Shown here one piece after another: positions 17,531 to 25,435 of a stretch of DNA of 64,000 bases; the stretch's first letter is position 1, and every line of letters starts with the position of its first letter. The stretch comes from Sinorhizobium chiapasense. GTDB lineage: Bacteria; Pseudomonadota; Alphaproteobacteria; Rhizobiales; Rhizobiaceae. Below the pieces are notes generated by a model, which was not told where the DNA came from, made no database searches, and saw nothing but the letters and a program-made list of their open reading frames with translations. The stretch lies in contig NZ_CP133150.1 of assembly GCF_036488675.1 (NCBI RefSeq), positions 215,317 to 279,316 of the forward strand, read 5' to 3'. The translations under genes and the position numbers were made by a program.

Positions 17531-18574
17531 GTGACCAGCTACTTTTCCTACCTTGGTCTACAACCTTCTCCAGAGCAGCTTGTCCAGCGGTTTGGACTTG
17601 AGCTGGATAAGCTGATGACGCTGGACTTAAACCTGACTGGGCGTCCCTCGTATCTGTACTCGCGCGAGCGGAACATGTCACGGGAAGCGAGTTCAACCGC
17701 TTTTGCACAGCTTCTCTTGAAATCAATTGCCCCGAACGATGTCGCCATCCTTGTAACCGGGTGGCCGGTTAGATCAATGATTGACATTTCGATCGGCGAG
17801 GCCGATGGGCCGATCGGGGCAGCGGCCATTGCGCGTGCTCTTCACTTGACGATCGGCGCATTATCCCTTGCGATGGCTCCCGCGCCTTTGGCTGCACAAG
17901 TTGCAGCAGCATTTAGATCTGCAGGTGCCACGATCATCGATTTTGACGCGTTCAGAAGGCTTGTAAAGGGGCAGGAAAGGCTCTTTGGCGTTGCGGTCGT
18001 AGGGTTAGATATTGATCGCGATCTGTCGGATTATTTTGCCAAACTTTTGCAAGATCTCGAGCCGAAAGCGGTCATAGCGATTGAGCACTACGGTTTTTCG
18101 GCTGAGGGCAAGGCGTATCATGCGACCGGTCATCTTGTAGAACCAGGAATAGCGCTCACGCATTCTTTATTCGATCAGGCCATGGCCAAGGGCCTGATTT
18201 GTGGTTCGTGTGTCGACAATCCCAATGAGGCTGGAACCAGCCGTCTTCACGATGCTCGCGTTAAGCATCCACCCATGAGAAACGACTTCGCTAACCTTCT
18301 CGTGGGAAGCTCTGCTAATAACGCAGCCTTTGCACTGTGTGCCGCGCTTGCAGGATTGTCCGCTACGCCGACAGCGGCTTTTCCCGGTAGTTTGGATGAA
18401 GCTGGGATCGCAGCAACGTTGGCCCATGGAGCGATAGATCCATTCAGCGGAACCGCTGATCCATCGTTCGGCGTCGATACGGTTGAGAGACCTTACCATG
18501 CGTGGATAGCAGATCTTATGGGCCGGCTCGCCAAGGGATACTGCGCCGCGGCCGCAATAAACAGCAATCCATAG
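17531..18574 (+). CDS. DUF4392 (D-glutamate cyclase-like C-terminal domain) protein
   Basis: A 347-residue soluble protein. VAILVTGWPVR followed by GEADGPIGAAAIARAL matches the nucleotide-binding-like signature of DUF4392, the domain shared with mitochondrial D-glutamate cyclase. Later blocks AIEHYGFSAEGKAYHATG and CVDNPNEAG also fit. The start is GTG 17531, only 3 bases after the previous stop, so it is co-translated with the asparagine-synthetase-like gene. The true reaction is unknown; work on a glutamate- or amide-containing product would fit the neighbourhood. Confidence 0.75.
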   Translation: MTSYFSYLGLQPSPEQLVQRFGLELDKLMTLDLNLTGRPSYLYSRERNMSREASSTAFAQLLLKSIAPNDVAILVTGWPVRSMIDISIGEADGPIGAAAIARALHLTIGALSLAMAPAPLAAQVAAAFRSAGATIIDFDAFRRLVKGQERLFGVAVVGLDIDRDLSDYFAKLLQDLEPKAVIAIEHYGFSAEGKAYHATGHLVEPGIALTHSLFDQAMAKGLICGSCVDNPNEAGTSRLHDARVKHPPMRNDFANLLVGSSANNAAFALCAALAGLSATPTAAFPGSLDEAGIAATLAHGAIDPFSGTADPSFGVDTVERPYHAWIADLMGRLAKGYCAAAAINSNP

Positions 18575-18663
18575 GCAACGCCTCAATGGAGATGGTCGCA
18601 ACAGCAACTGCACTGGTTGCGGCAGCATTCGTGTGTCGTCGTGTGACCATTTTGGGGCGTGCA

Positions 18664-18704
18664 CGGGCGGCCCGGCCGAGATCCACCGCCTAAAAGGCCG
18701 CCCG
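18664..18704. terminator. inverted repeat after the three-gene set
   Basis: CGGGCGGCC at 18664-18672 pairs exactly with GGCCGCCCG at 18696-18704 across a 23-base loop, 90 bases after the last stop codon. No T-run follows, so it is a candidate transcription end or IS scar rather than a clear intrinsic terminator. Confidence 0.35.
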
Positions 18705-19087
18705 GGCATAAGAGCGTGTTTCGACTATTGCCGTCCACTCAGACGGTGTCTCGAGGGTAGGACTGGAGCGCTTGGTATTTCGGGTCCGGTACTGCACGTC
18801 GAAGCGCGCCAGAACCAAAAAGCAGGCTGCTTGACCTACCAAAAAGGTCTTTTGGTAACGTCTGAAAGCGTCTTCTGAAATCGACAACTTCTTTGCGGGT
18901 GCGGATTACCGCGGGGCCGCGTGCTCGGCGGCGGGCGCTGCCCGCCGCTTCACTTTGGTGCCGCGAGGGGAGCCCCCTCCCACACATCTCGCATTCGACA
19001 GCAGGATTGTAATCATCGCTGTGGGTACCATCTAGCCATTTTGTGGCGGATCGACACAATCCATCTCTAAATGGCTAATGTTAGCGA
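18705..19087. other. gene-free spacer with ISNCY end-like motif
   Basis: No credible gene. CATCTCTAAATGGCT near 19060 resembles the inner end repeats of the second ISNCY-like element, and GTCTTCTGAAATCGACA near 18870 recurs near 20440, upstream of the broken dppF gene. Both suggest past IS movement around this locus. Confidence 0.4.
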
Positions 19088-19978
19088 TTAGACCGGCTTC
19101 TCGCCCTTAACGGTCAACCGCCGTAGGACGCGGCGCGCACCGGAATCGAAGGCGCTTCGAGCGTGACTGAGGCAGCGATTGTCCCAAATAATCACGTCGT
19201 GCGGTCTCCACTCGTGCTCCAAGATGAACTCGGGTTTCGTTGCGTGTTCCCAGAGTTGCTCTTGTAAAAGGTAGGCTTCTTCCTCGCCGAGATCTTGGAT
19301 GTGGGTAGTGCCGCGGCTTCCCAAGAAGAGCGCCTTGCGCCCCGTCTCCGGATGCGTGCGTACGACCGGGTGAATTGCACTCGGATCGGTTGAATTCGTG
19401 TTGTTGTCAAATTTGACGCCACTATCGCCATGCTTGGCTCGCAGCCCCTCCGCCTTGTCTCTTAAGGCCTGGGGCAAGGTGTCATAGGCGGTATACATAT
19501 TGGAAAATCGGGTGTTGCCGCCGGCCTCGACTGGTGGGATCTCTTCTCCGTAGATAACAGTGGCCGATGCCGGATATTCGAAGACCGACATATCGGTGTG
19601 CCAAACCGCTTCGCCCGCCCCGCCCCGCCCGATGGCCTTCCCTTCCACGACGACGTTGGAGACGACATGGATCTCGGGCAGCAGGCCCGTGCGGTCGTAA
19701 TCGAATTGTGGCACGATGTGCGGTTCGCCGAAGCACCGTGCTAGTGCGACGAGCTGCTCATCGGTGAGCTTCTGCCCTCGAAAAACGAGAAGCAGGTGCT
19801 CGAGCCAGGCTTTACGCAACTGGGATACGATGTGTTCTGAGAGAGGGACCGAGAGGTCGACGCCACGCACTTCTGCCCCAAGAGGCCCGCCGGTCGGCAC
19901 AATGGTGATGCTGCCTTCGAGTGCGGTCATCGGTGCACTCGTCTTACTCCCGAGCATCTTTTCGGGACTCGTGTTCAT
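19088..19978 (-). CDS. TauD/TfdA family 2-oxoglutarate-dependent dioxygenase
   Basis: A 296-residue non-heme Fe(II) dioxygenase. The facial triad is visible in AVWHTDMS (His and Asp) and CLSHARSAF (distal His), with the 2-oxoglutarate-binding Arg in ARRVLRRLTV. The ATG has AGGAG upstream. It is read from a Pho box plus PhnF-type operator like those of the phosphonate operons, which suggests it oxidises a phosphonate or related organophosphorus compound rather than taurine; the PhnY-type 2-aminoethylphosphonate hydroxylases are a precedent from the wider oxygenase world. A fragment of a near-identical gene lies at 11541-11585. Confidence 0.88.
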   Translation of the reverse strand: MNTSPEKMLGSKTSAPMTALEGSITIVPTGGPLGAEVRGVDLSVPLSEHIVSQLRKAWLEHLLLVFRGQKLTDEQLVALARCFGEPHIVPQFDYDRTGLLPEIHVVSNVVVEGKAIGRGGAGEAVWHTDMSVFEYPASATVIYGEEIPPVEAGGNTRFSNMYTAYDTLPQALRDKAEGLRAKHGDSGVKFDNNTNSTDPSAIHPVVRTHPETGRKALFLGSRGTTHIQDLGEEEAYLLQEQLWEHATKPEFILEHEWRPHDVIIWDNRCLSHARSAFDSGARRVLRRLTVKGEKPV

Positions 19979-20026
19979 GATAAGATCTCCTGTACGCGCT
20001 CAAGATTGATAATCCACGCTCATACG

Positions 20027-20042
20027 ACATGTTTAGACATGT
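20027..20042 (-). promoter_or_regulatory. PhnF-type operator upstream of the dioxygenase
   Basis: The minus strand reads ACATGTCTAAACATGT, an imperfect palindrome. It lies 49 bases before the dioxygenase start and 27 bases after a Pho box. The same 16-mer recurs at 20525, 25133 and (one change) 31356. Binding by the local GntR/PhnF protein is inferred. Confidence 0.75.
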
Positions 20043-20069
20043 GTACATGACGGTGTGTTGCACAGTTCC

Positions 20070-20087
20070 GTGACAGTGAGATGACAG
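20070..20087 (-). promoter_or_regulatory. Pho box of the dioxygenase promoter
   Basis: On the minus strand CTGTCATCTCACTGTCAC, two 7-base direct repeats with a 4-base spacer, fits the PhoB consensus. The gene should be induced by phosphate starvation. Confidence 0.82.
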
Positions 20088-20100
20088 TTCGAAAGAGACA

Positions 20101-20448
20101 TTACGCGAAACCGAAGAAGAGACAGGACTGAAGCTGGAAGCACTCTACTCAGCCGAAATTTGCGAGCAGTTCTATGAAGCGGCTCGTGATGCGATTACGC
20201 TGACGCCTGTATTTGTCGCGTACGCGCCTTCAGGCTACTGCGTGGTTCGGCTCATCGACGAACACAGCGATTCCCTTGGTTGGCGCTCTAAGGAAGTGGC
20301 CTCTTTGCTTCCGTTCTCTGGTCAACGATCCAATCCTCACATATCAAGAGTGAATTCGTCGATAGAGAGCCCCTATTGGGCATCCGGACCTAAGATAACC
20401 AACTCTACTGAAATCCCTATTTTGATCTTTACTGAAGTCGTCTTCTGA
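20101..20448 (+). pseudogene. NUDIX hydrolase remnant
   Basis: The frame reads LRETEEETGLKLEALYSAEI and later SKEVASLLPF. The first part is the core of a Nudix box (RExxEETG), but the N-terminal third including the GG motif is missing and there is no start codon. It lies between two near-identical, divergent Pho-box promoters. Confidence 0.6.
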
Positions 20449-20479
20449 AATCGACACATCTCCACGTGTCCCTCTCGAT

Positions 20480-20497
20480 CTGTCATTTCGATGTCAC
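20480..20497 (+). promoter_or_regulatory. Pho box before the damaged ABC operon
   Basis: CTGTCATTTCGATGTCAC fits the 7-4-7 PhoB box with one change in the second repeat. Together with the operator 27 bases downstream it forms an inverted copy of 20026-20087 over roughly 60 bases. Confidence 0.78.
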
Positions 20498-20524
20498 GGA
20501 ACTGTGCAACACACCGCCATGTAC

Positions 20525-20540
20525 ACATGTCTAAACATGA
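20525..20540 (+). promoter_or_regulatory. PhnF-type operator before the damaged ABC operon
   Basis: ACATGTCTAAACATGA, 27 bases after the Pho box. Between here and 20672 a frame encodes AERLHAACHILDEAGLSRSQ, which looks like the 3' end of a lost gene that I cannot identify. Confidence 0.7.
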
Positions 20541-20671
20541 TTCATGTTGACGGCTACGGGTATTGCCTCATGGCGGCTACGCCGAACGGCTGCACGCCGC
20601 CTGCCATATTCTCGACGAGGCGGGGCTTTCGCGGTCCCAGCCGAAGACCCTGGCGCAAACGGAGCAGAACC

Positions 20672-21545
20672 ATGCCCCTCTCGCCGCTCATTGAAACCGT
20701 CGATCTCGGCTGCTCGTATCATGTCGGCGGGCTGGTTGCGAAACATCACCGAATCGCAGCCGTCATCGGCATCGATCTTGCGATCGCCCGCGGCGAGACC
20801 GTCGCCCTGGTCGGCGAGAGCGGCTGCGGCAAGAGCACGCTCGGACGCCTCCTGCTCGGCATCGAGCGGCCGAATGCCGGACGCGTCGTGTTCGACGGCC
20901 AGGATCTCGCCGCCGCGAGGGATCGCGAACGCCGGCGTCTGCGCGCCCGCATGCAACTCGTCTTTCAGAATACACTGACGGCGCTCAACCCGCGTATGGC
21001 GGTCGGTCTGCAAATCGTCGAGCCGTTTGCCATTCACGGCGACCACCTTCGCCGGCAGCAGGAGGCTTCGCTCGACCGGCTGATGTCGGATGTCGGGTTT
21101 GGTCGGGACCTTGCCGACCGCTTTCCGCACCAGCTTTGCGGCGGTCAGCGACAACGCGTCGTCATCGCCCGTCCGGCATATCGCCGACCGCGTTGCGGCA
21201 ATGTATCTCGGCCGGATCGTCGAGAGCGGTCCGACCGCAGAGGTGCTGGCCGCGCCAGCGCATCCCTATACCCGCGCGCTGGTTGCTTCCGTCCCGCGGC
21301 TCTCGCACGGCGGCGCACATCCAAAGTCCCGTCCTGCAAGGTTGCGCGGCGAGCCTCCCAATCCGGCCGCCATTCCCGATGGCTGTCCTTTCCATCCGCG
21401 CTGCCCATCGGCGGATGATCTTTGCCCGCGAGAGCGCCCTGCGCTCGCGACGGTGGCACCGGGCCGCACGGCCGCCTGCCATTTCGCTGCCAGCCCTATT
21501 TCATCCAAGTCGCAAACCGTTCCCGAACCTGCGAGGCTTTCCTGA
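20672..21545 (+). pseudogene. dppF-type ABC ATPase with internal out-of-frame deletion
   Basis: The gene starts at ATG 20672 (GGAG upstream) with Walker [10 protein letters not shown] and Q-loop VFQNTLTALNP, and reaches the signature region LCGGQRQRVVIAR. There the sequence jumps directly into RHIADRVAAMYLGRIVES in another frame, losing roughly 50 residues including Walker B and the H-loop. The C-terminal oligopeptide motif (PNPAAIPDGCPFHPRCPSA) survives in the second frame. The intact homologue at 34980-35987 shows what is missing. No working ATPase can result. Confidence 0.88.
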
Positions 21546-22399
21546 TGCACGTCATCACCTACAACATCCAGTACGGCAAAGGCCGCGACGGCCGTTACGA
21601 CATCGACCGCACCGCCGACGCGCTGATCAGCGCCGACATCATCGGCCTGCAGGAGGTGGAGGCCTATTGGGAGCGCTCCGGCAATATTCATCAGGTCCAG
21701 CGAATCACTGATCGTCTCGGTGGATATCACGCCGTCTTCGGCGCCACAGTCGATATCCATAAGAGCCTGGAAGGACGCGAGGTGCGACGTCAGTTCGGCA
21801 ATGCCATTCTGTCGCGCTGGCCGATCATCACCACGCGCACCTTCCTGTTTCCCAAACTGGGACCGGCCAACGGCCATTCCATCCAGCGCGGCCTGACTGA
21901 AGCAACGATAGACACGCCAATCGGTCTGCTTCGTGTCTATACCAGCCACTTCTCCCACCTGTGCGATGAAGAGCGGATGGAGCATGCCCGCATCACCCTC
22001 GACGTTCACCGCCGCGCAGTCGTCGAAGGGCCGGTCTCGGGCGGCGATCATCGGGATATCTCTTGGCTGGAGGAGCTGCCGCCGTCCGTGCCATCCGAGG
22101 CGATCCTGATGGGCGACCTCAACCTGACACCAGACGGACCGGTCTATCCCGTTTTGGTGGGACCGACGAGCCCTCAATACGGCCGCCTTATACAACCGGA
22201 CTGCTTTGTGGATGCTTGGACAGCTGCCGGGCATGCCGAGGATAGCGGTCCGACGTTCTACACGGACTGGATGGCCAAGACGGGCTGGCGCGTCGACTAC
22301 ATGCTGGTTACGCCGGGCCTGAAGGACAGGGTGAAGTCTGCCGAAGTGCTAACTGCCGATGCCTCCGATCACCAGCCACTTGCCGTCACCTTTGGCTGA
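21545..22399 (+). CDS. endonuclease/exonuclease/phosphatase family phosphodiesterase
   Basis: A 284-residue EEP-fold metal-dependent phosphoesterase without signal peptide. The metal and catalytic motifs are visible: YNIQYG, IIGLQEVE (Glu), MGDLNLTPD (Asp, Asn), WRVDYMLV (Asp) and SDHQPL (Asp, His). Its ATG overlaps the stop of the damaged ATPase gene (TGATG). Its place among importer genes behind a Pho box suggests it hydrolyses an imported phosphodiester or phosphonate ester in the cytoplasm. It is intact although both flanking transporter genes are broken. Confidence 0.82.
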   Translation: MHVITYNIQYGKGRDGRYDIDRTADALISADIIGLQEVEAYWERSGNIHQVQRITDRLGGYHAVFGATVDIHKSLEGREVRRQFGNAILSRWPIITTRTFLFPKLGPANGHSIQRGLTEATIDTPIGLLRVYTSHFSHLCDEERMEHARITLDVHRRAVVEGPVSGGDHRDISWLEELPPSVPSEAILMGDLNLTPDGPVYPVLVGPTSPQYGRLIQPDCFVDAWTAAGHAEDSGPTFYTDWMAKTGWRVDYMLVTPGLKDRVKSAEVLTADASDHQPLAVTFG

Positions 22400-22402
22400 A
22401 GG

Positions 22403-23334
22403 GTGACGGAAATGGCCCGCTTCGCCATCATCAAGGCGCTCAGAGCGATCATCACGCTGTGGGCCATCATGACCTTCACCTTCATCGTGCTTCGGCTCAC
22501 GGGCGATCCGGCTCTGGAGCTGCTGCCGGACAACGCAACCGCGGACATCATCGCGCTGTTCAACAAGAAATGGGGCCTCGACCAGCCGATATGGCGGCAA
22601 TATCTGCTTTATGTCTCCAACCTGGTGCAGGGCGACTTTGGCCAATCGCTCGCTACCGGACGCCAGGCGGTGGAAGTCGTCGCGGAAAGGGTCGGCGCGA
22701 CGTTGACCCTGACCGGCACGGCCTTTCTGCTCGTGCTCCTCATTGGCATCCCGGGCGGCGTTATCGCCGCCCTTAACCGTGGCCGGCCGCTCGACCGGAT
22801 CATGATGCTCTTCTGTTCGATGGGCTATAGCCTGCCGAACTTCGTTCTCGGCGTGACGCTGATTTTCATCTTTGCCGTTGCCTTGCGGTGGCTGCCGAGT
22901 TCCGGAAGTGCAACACCGCGCATCTGATCTTGCCTATGACGACGCTTGGATTTGCGGGTGCGGCGGTCATCGCTCGCTTCACGCGCTCGGCAGTCCTCGA
23001 CGTGCTCCAGCAGCCCTATGTGCGTGCGGCGATGGCTGCGGGCGAAACGCGTTATGAGGCAATCGTCAACCACGTCCTGCCGAATGCCGCGATCCCGATC
23101 ATCACCATCATCGGTTTTTCACTCGGCGGGCTGATCGGCGGTTCGATTATTGTCGAGCAGGTCTTTGGCTGGCCGGGCATCGGTCGCCTGCTCGTCGAAG
23201 TCGTCGGCCTGCGCGACCTCGCTGTGGTACAGGCGCTCGTCATGCTCTTCGCCACCACGATGACGCTCGCCAATCTCAGCGTCGACATCGCCTATGGCCT
23301 CCTCAACCCGAAGATATACAGGAGGTCTTCGTGA
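22403..23334 (+). pseudogene. dppB-type permease, frameshifted
   Basis: The first part (to about 22915) encodes the N-terminal membrane segments, LRLTGDPALELL and GDFGQSLATGR of peptide-type permeases. At RWLPSSGS the frame shifts by one base near 22908-22918, and the rest (AHLILPMTTLG, EAIVNHVLPNAAIPI, QVFGWPGIGRLL) continues in another frame to 23334. The intact homologue at 35987-36928 reads through this point. A sequencing error cannot be excluded, but the neighbouring deletion supports real decay. Confidence 0.8.
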
Positions 23335-24203
23335 GCACTCTTGATCTCGGCCAAGTCCGCACCCGCAAACGTGTGCACCGCGAAGCCATTCTCCTGACGA
23401 TCCTGTTGGCGCTCGCCTGGATCGCGCTCATCATCCTCTTGTCGATCGCTGCACCGCTGGTTGCGCCTTACGGCTATGCAGACCAGCAGCCGATGCTACG
23501 CCTGCGCCCGCCCGCGATCCTCGGCCATGACAATCCCTTTCTCTTCGGTAGCGACAATCTGGGGCGCGACGTATTCAGTCGCACCCTCTACGGCATTCGC
23601 TATTCGATCATCATCGCGCTTTCAGGAACGCTGATCAGCACCTTCATTGGCGTAGCGATGGGCATGCTCGCCGCCCGGCTGCGCGGCTGGTGGGAAGAGA
23701 CGATCATGATGCTGGTCGACATCCAGGCATCACTGCCCTTCATCATCTTCGCGATCACGATCGTCGCATTCTTCGGCAAGGGGTTCTGGCTGCTGGCGGT
23801 CATCGTCGGACTTGCCGGCTGGGGACGCTATGCTCGCCTGGCACGCGGCCTCGTCCTCGATGCCGAGACGGTCGGTTATGCCGCTGCGCTAAGAGTGCTC
23901 GGGGCCGGCTCGTCCCGCATCTATATCAGGCATATCCTTCCCAACATCGTCAGCGCCCTCGTCGTACAGATGACGCTGAATTTCCCGGAGGTCATCCTGC
24001 TGGAGACAGGTATGAGCTTCCTCGGCCTCGGCGTCCAACCGCCGCTGACCTCGCTCGGCCTGCTGATTAACGAAAGTCGCAACTATCTCATGCTGGCTTG
24101 GTGGATGGCCGCCGTCCCTGGTGCGGTAATTGTGCTCACCACGCTGTCGATCAGCCTTCTTGGCGACTGGCTCCGAGACGTGATGGACACAAAACTACGC
24201 TGA
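23331..24203 (+). CDS. dppC-type ABC transporter permease
   Basis: A 290-residue inner-membrane permease of the peptide/nickel (DppC) type: one N-terminal segment, the FGSDNLGRDVFSR motif, five further membrane helices and the EAA loop (YAAALRVLGAGSSRIYIRHILPN). The start is GTG 23331, overlapping the end of the broken dppB gene. It is intact but its ATPase and partner permease are damaged, so it works only if it pairs with another system. A decayed copy of its 3' end lies at 11871-11975. Confidence 0.88.
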   Translation: MSTLDLGQVRTRKRVHREAILLTILLALAWIALIILLSIAAPLVAPYGYADQQPMLRLRPPAILGHDNPFLFGSDNLGRDVFSRTLYGIRYSIIIALSGTLISTFIGVAMGMLAARLRGWWEETIMMLVDIQASLPFIIFAITIVAFFGKGFWLLAVIVGLAGWGRYARLARGLVLDAETVGYAAALRVLGAGSSRIYIRHILPNIVSALVVQMTLNFPEVILLETGMSFLGLGVQPPLTSLGLLINESRNYLMLAWWMAAVPGAVIVLTTLSISLLGDWLRDVMDTKLR

Positions 24204-24341
24204 GCGGATCGAAAGCAGGTCATGCTTCAAGTCGCCGGCCCAGCAGACGTTGCCAAATAGACACGCATTGCAGCCTCACGTTCAGGCTCCTGAAAATCGC
24301 ATTTCGTCTCACTGAACTTGCGGTGATCAGAGGTAGTGGCT

Positions 24342-25070
24342 TCAATTATCGAAATATACAGAAACGCGAGCGGCCGAAAAACGCGCGACGCTGTAGTCGA
24401 TCGGCGTCTGGTCGATCGTTTTCAGACTTTGGACTTCGAGGATGGGTTCGGTTCTTGGCTGTTGAAGCCGTCGGGCCTCTTCAGACGAAGGCAAACGCGC
24501 TTCTATGTGACAATGAGCGCGTCGTGTATTTTCATATCCGAAGAGCCGATAGACTTCAGTGATGCAGGAAAAGCTGGAGATCCGCTCGAGTGCGCCTGGA
24601 AAAAGTCGCGAAGGCAAATGATGCCGTGAAACTGAGATCGTCAGGCCGCTTGCCTTACCAACCGTATCGAAGACGAGAACGGGCTCACCTACCGGAATCT
24701 GCAGCCGATTTGCGATGTCCGTCGATGCAGACACCTCAAATTTCGCAAGAATCTCTGCTGCGGGCACCAAACTCGCATCGCGAAGGTTGGCCATGAAGGA
24801 AGACTCGGCGCCAAGTCCGTACTGAATGCGACGCTCCACGAAGGCGCCCCGGCCACGCTCGATACGCAGCACGCCTTTATTCTGTAGCTCTGCCAATGCC
24901 CTTCGGACCGTTGTCCTGGTGACTCCAAAATGGGGTGCAAGGATATTTTCGCCCGGTAGCTTTTCCCCAACCCTGAACGCGCCGGCATCGATTTCCTTCA
25001 AGATCATCAGTTCGATCTGCCTCCACCGCGGCAGGTCGTTCATCAACTCGTGGCTCGTCTCATTCAACAT
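24342..25070 (-). CDS. phnF: PhnF-type GntR family regulator
   Basis: A 242-residue repressor-like protein. Residues about 15-80 are a GntR winged helix (MILKEIDAGAFRVGEKLPGENILA, TTVRRALAELQNKGVLRIERGRG); the rest is a UTRA effector domain (VFDTVGKASGLTISVSRHHLP, IDYSVARFS). It is transcribed away from the phnM-phnGHIJKL operon, with the shared palindrome at 25133-25148 and Pho box between them. It is the likely ligand of the four ACATGTCTAAACATGT sites. The ligand is unknown but is probably a phosphonate or a pathway intermediate. Confidence 0.87.
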   Translation of the reverse strand: MLNETSHELMNDLPRWRQIELMILKEIDAGAFRVGEKLPGENILAPHFGVTRTTVRRALAELQNKGVLRIERGRGAFVERRIQYGLGAESSFMANLRDASLVPAAEILAKFEVSASTDIANRLQIPVGEPVLVFDTVGKASGLTISVSRHHLPSRLFPGALERISSFSCITEVYRLFGYENTRRAHCHIEARLPSSEEARRLQQPRTEPILEVQSLKTIDQTPIDYSVARFSAARVSVYFDN

Positions 25071-25085
25071 CGTGTCTCTTTCGAA

Positions 25086-25103
25086 TTGTCATCTCACTGT
25101 CAT
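25086..25103 (+). promoter_or_regulatory. Pho box of the phn operon
   Basis: TTGTCATCTCACTGTCAT, two 7-base repeats with a 4-base spacer, near the PhoB consensus. It faces the phnM-phnGHIJKL operon and lies just upstream of the phnF start. Confidence 0.8.
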
Positions 25104-25132
25104 GAAACTGTGCGACATGCACCTTCATGTAC

Positions 25133-25148
25133 ACATGTCTAAACATGT
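25133..25148 (+). promoter_or_regulatory. PhnF-type operator of the phn operon
   Basis: ACATGTCTAAACATGT, 29 bases after the Pho box; only the two central bases break perfect symmetry. Repressor binding here would block the phn promoter and could also affect phnF. Confidence 0.78.
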
Positions 25149-25198
25149 TGTGAATTCTAGCCCGTTCGCGCGCCTTCGACAACTATGGATTTCGTATC

Positions 25199-25435
25199 AT
25201 GGTAACTATGCCGAGCCCAGCCGTCCCCTCCGAGGCTATCCGTCCGCAACCTAACGGATCGAAGGTTGAAACATCGACCCAAGGACAGCTGGGCGAGCCG
25301 TTGTTTCGCGCCGCTACACTGTCACCAACAGATCCAGCCGCCATAGATGAAGCCCGCGTAACAATTCTGCTGCCGCTGGGCAGCAAGCCAGAGCCGTTTG
25401 TAATCGTCCAGCAAATGGAGGGCGACCGCCAATGA
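25199..25435 (+). CDS. small hypothetical protein overlapping phnM
   Basis: A 78-codon frame that starts at ATG 25199 or 25208 and ends in an ATGA overlap with phnM, so it lies in the phn leader and could couple translation to phnM. It has no recognisable domain, is Pro/Ser-rich at the start and has no good ribosome binding site. It may be the tail of a lost gene rather than a real protein; the phnM ribosome binding site (GGAGG) lies inside its last codons. Confidence 0.35.
   Translation: MVTMPSPAVPSEAIRPQPNGSKVETSTQGQLGEPLFRAATLSPTDPAAIDEARVTILLPLGSKPEPFVIVQQMEGDRQ

Noticed and set aside
18664..18704. Possible CRISPR repeat or attachment site
   Set aside because: It is a single inverted repeat with no second copy or spacer array; it is better described as a hairpin.
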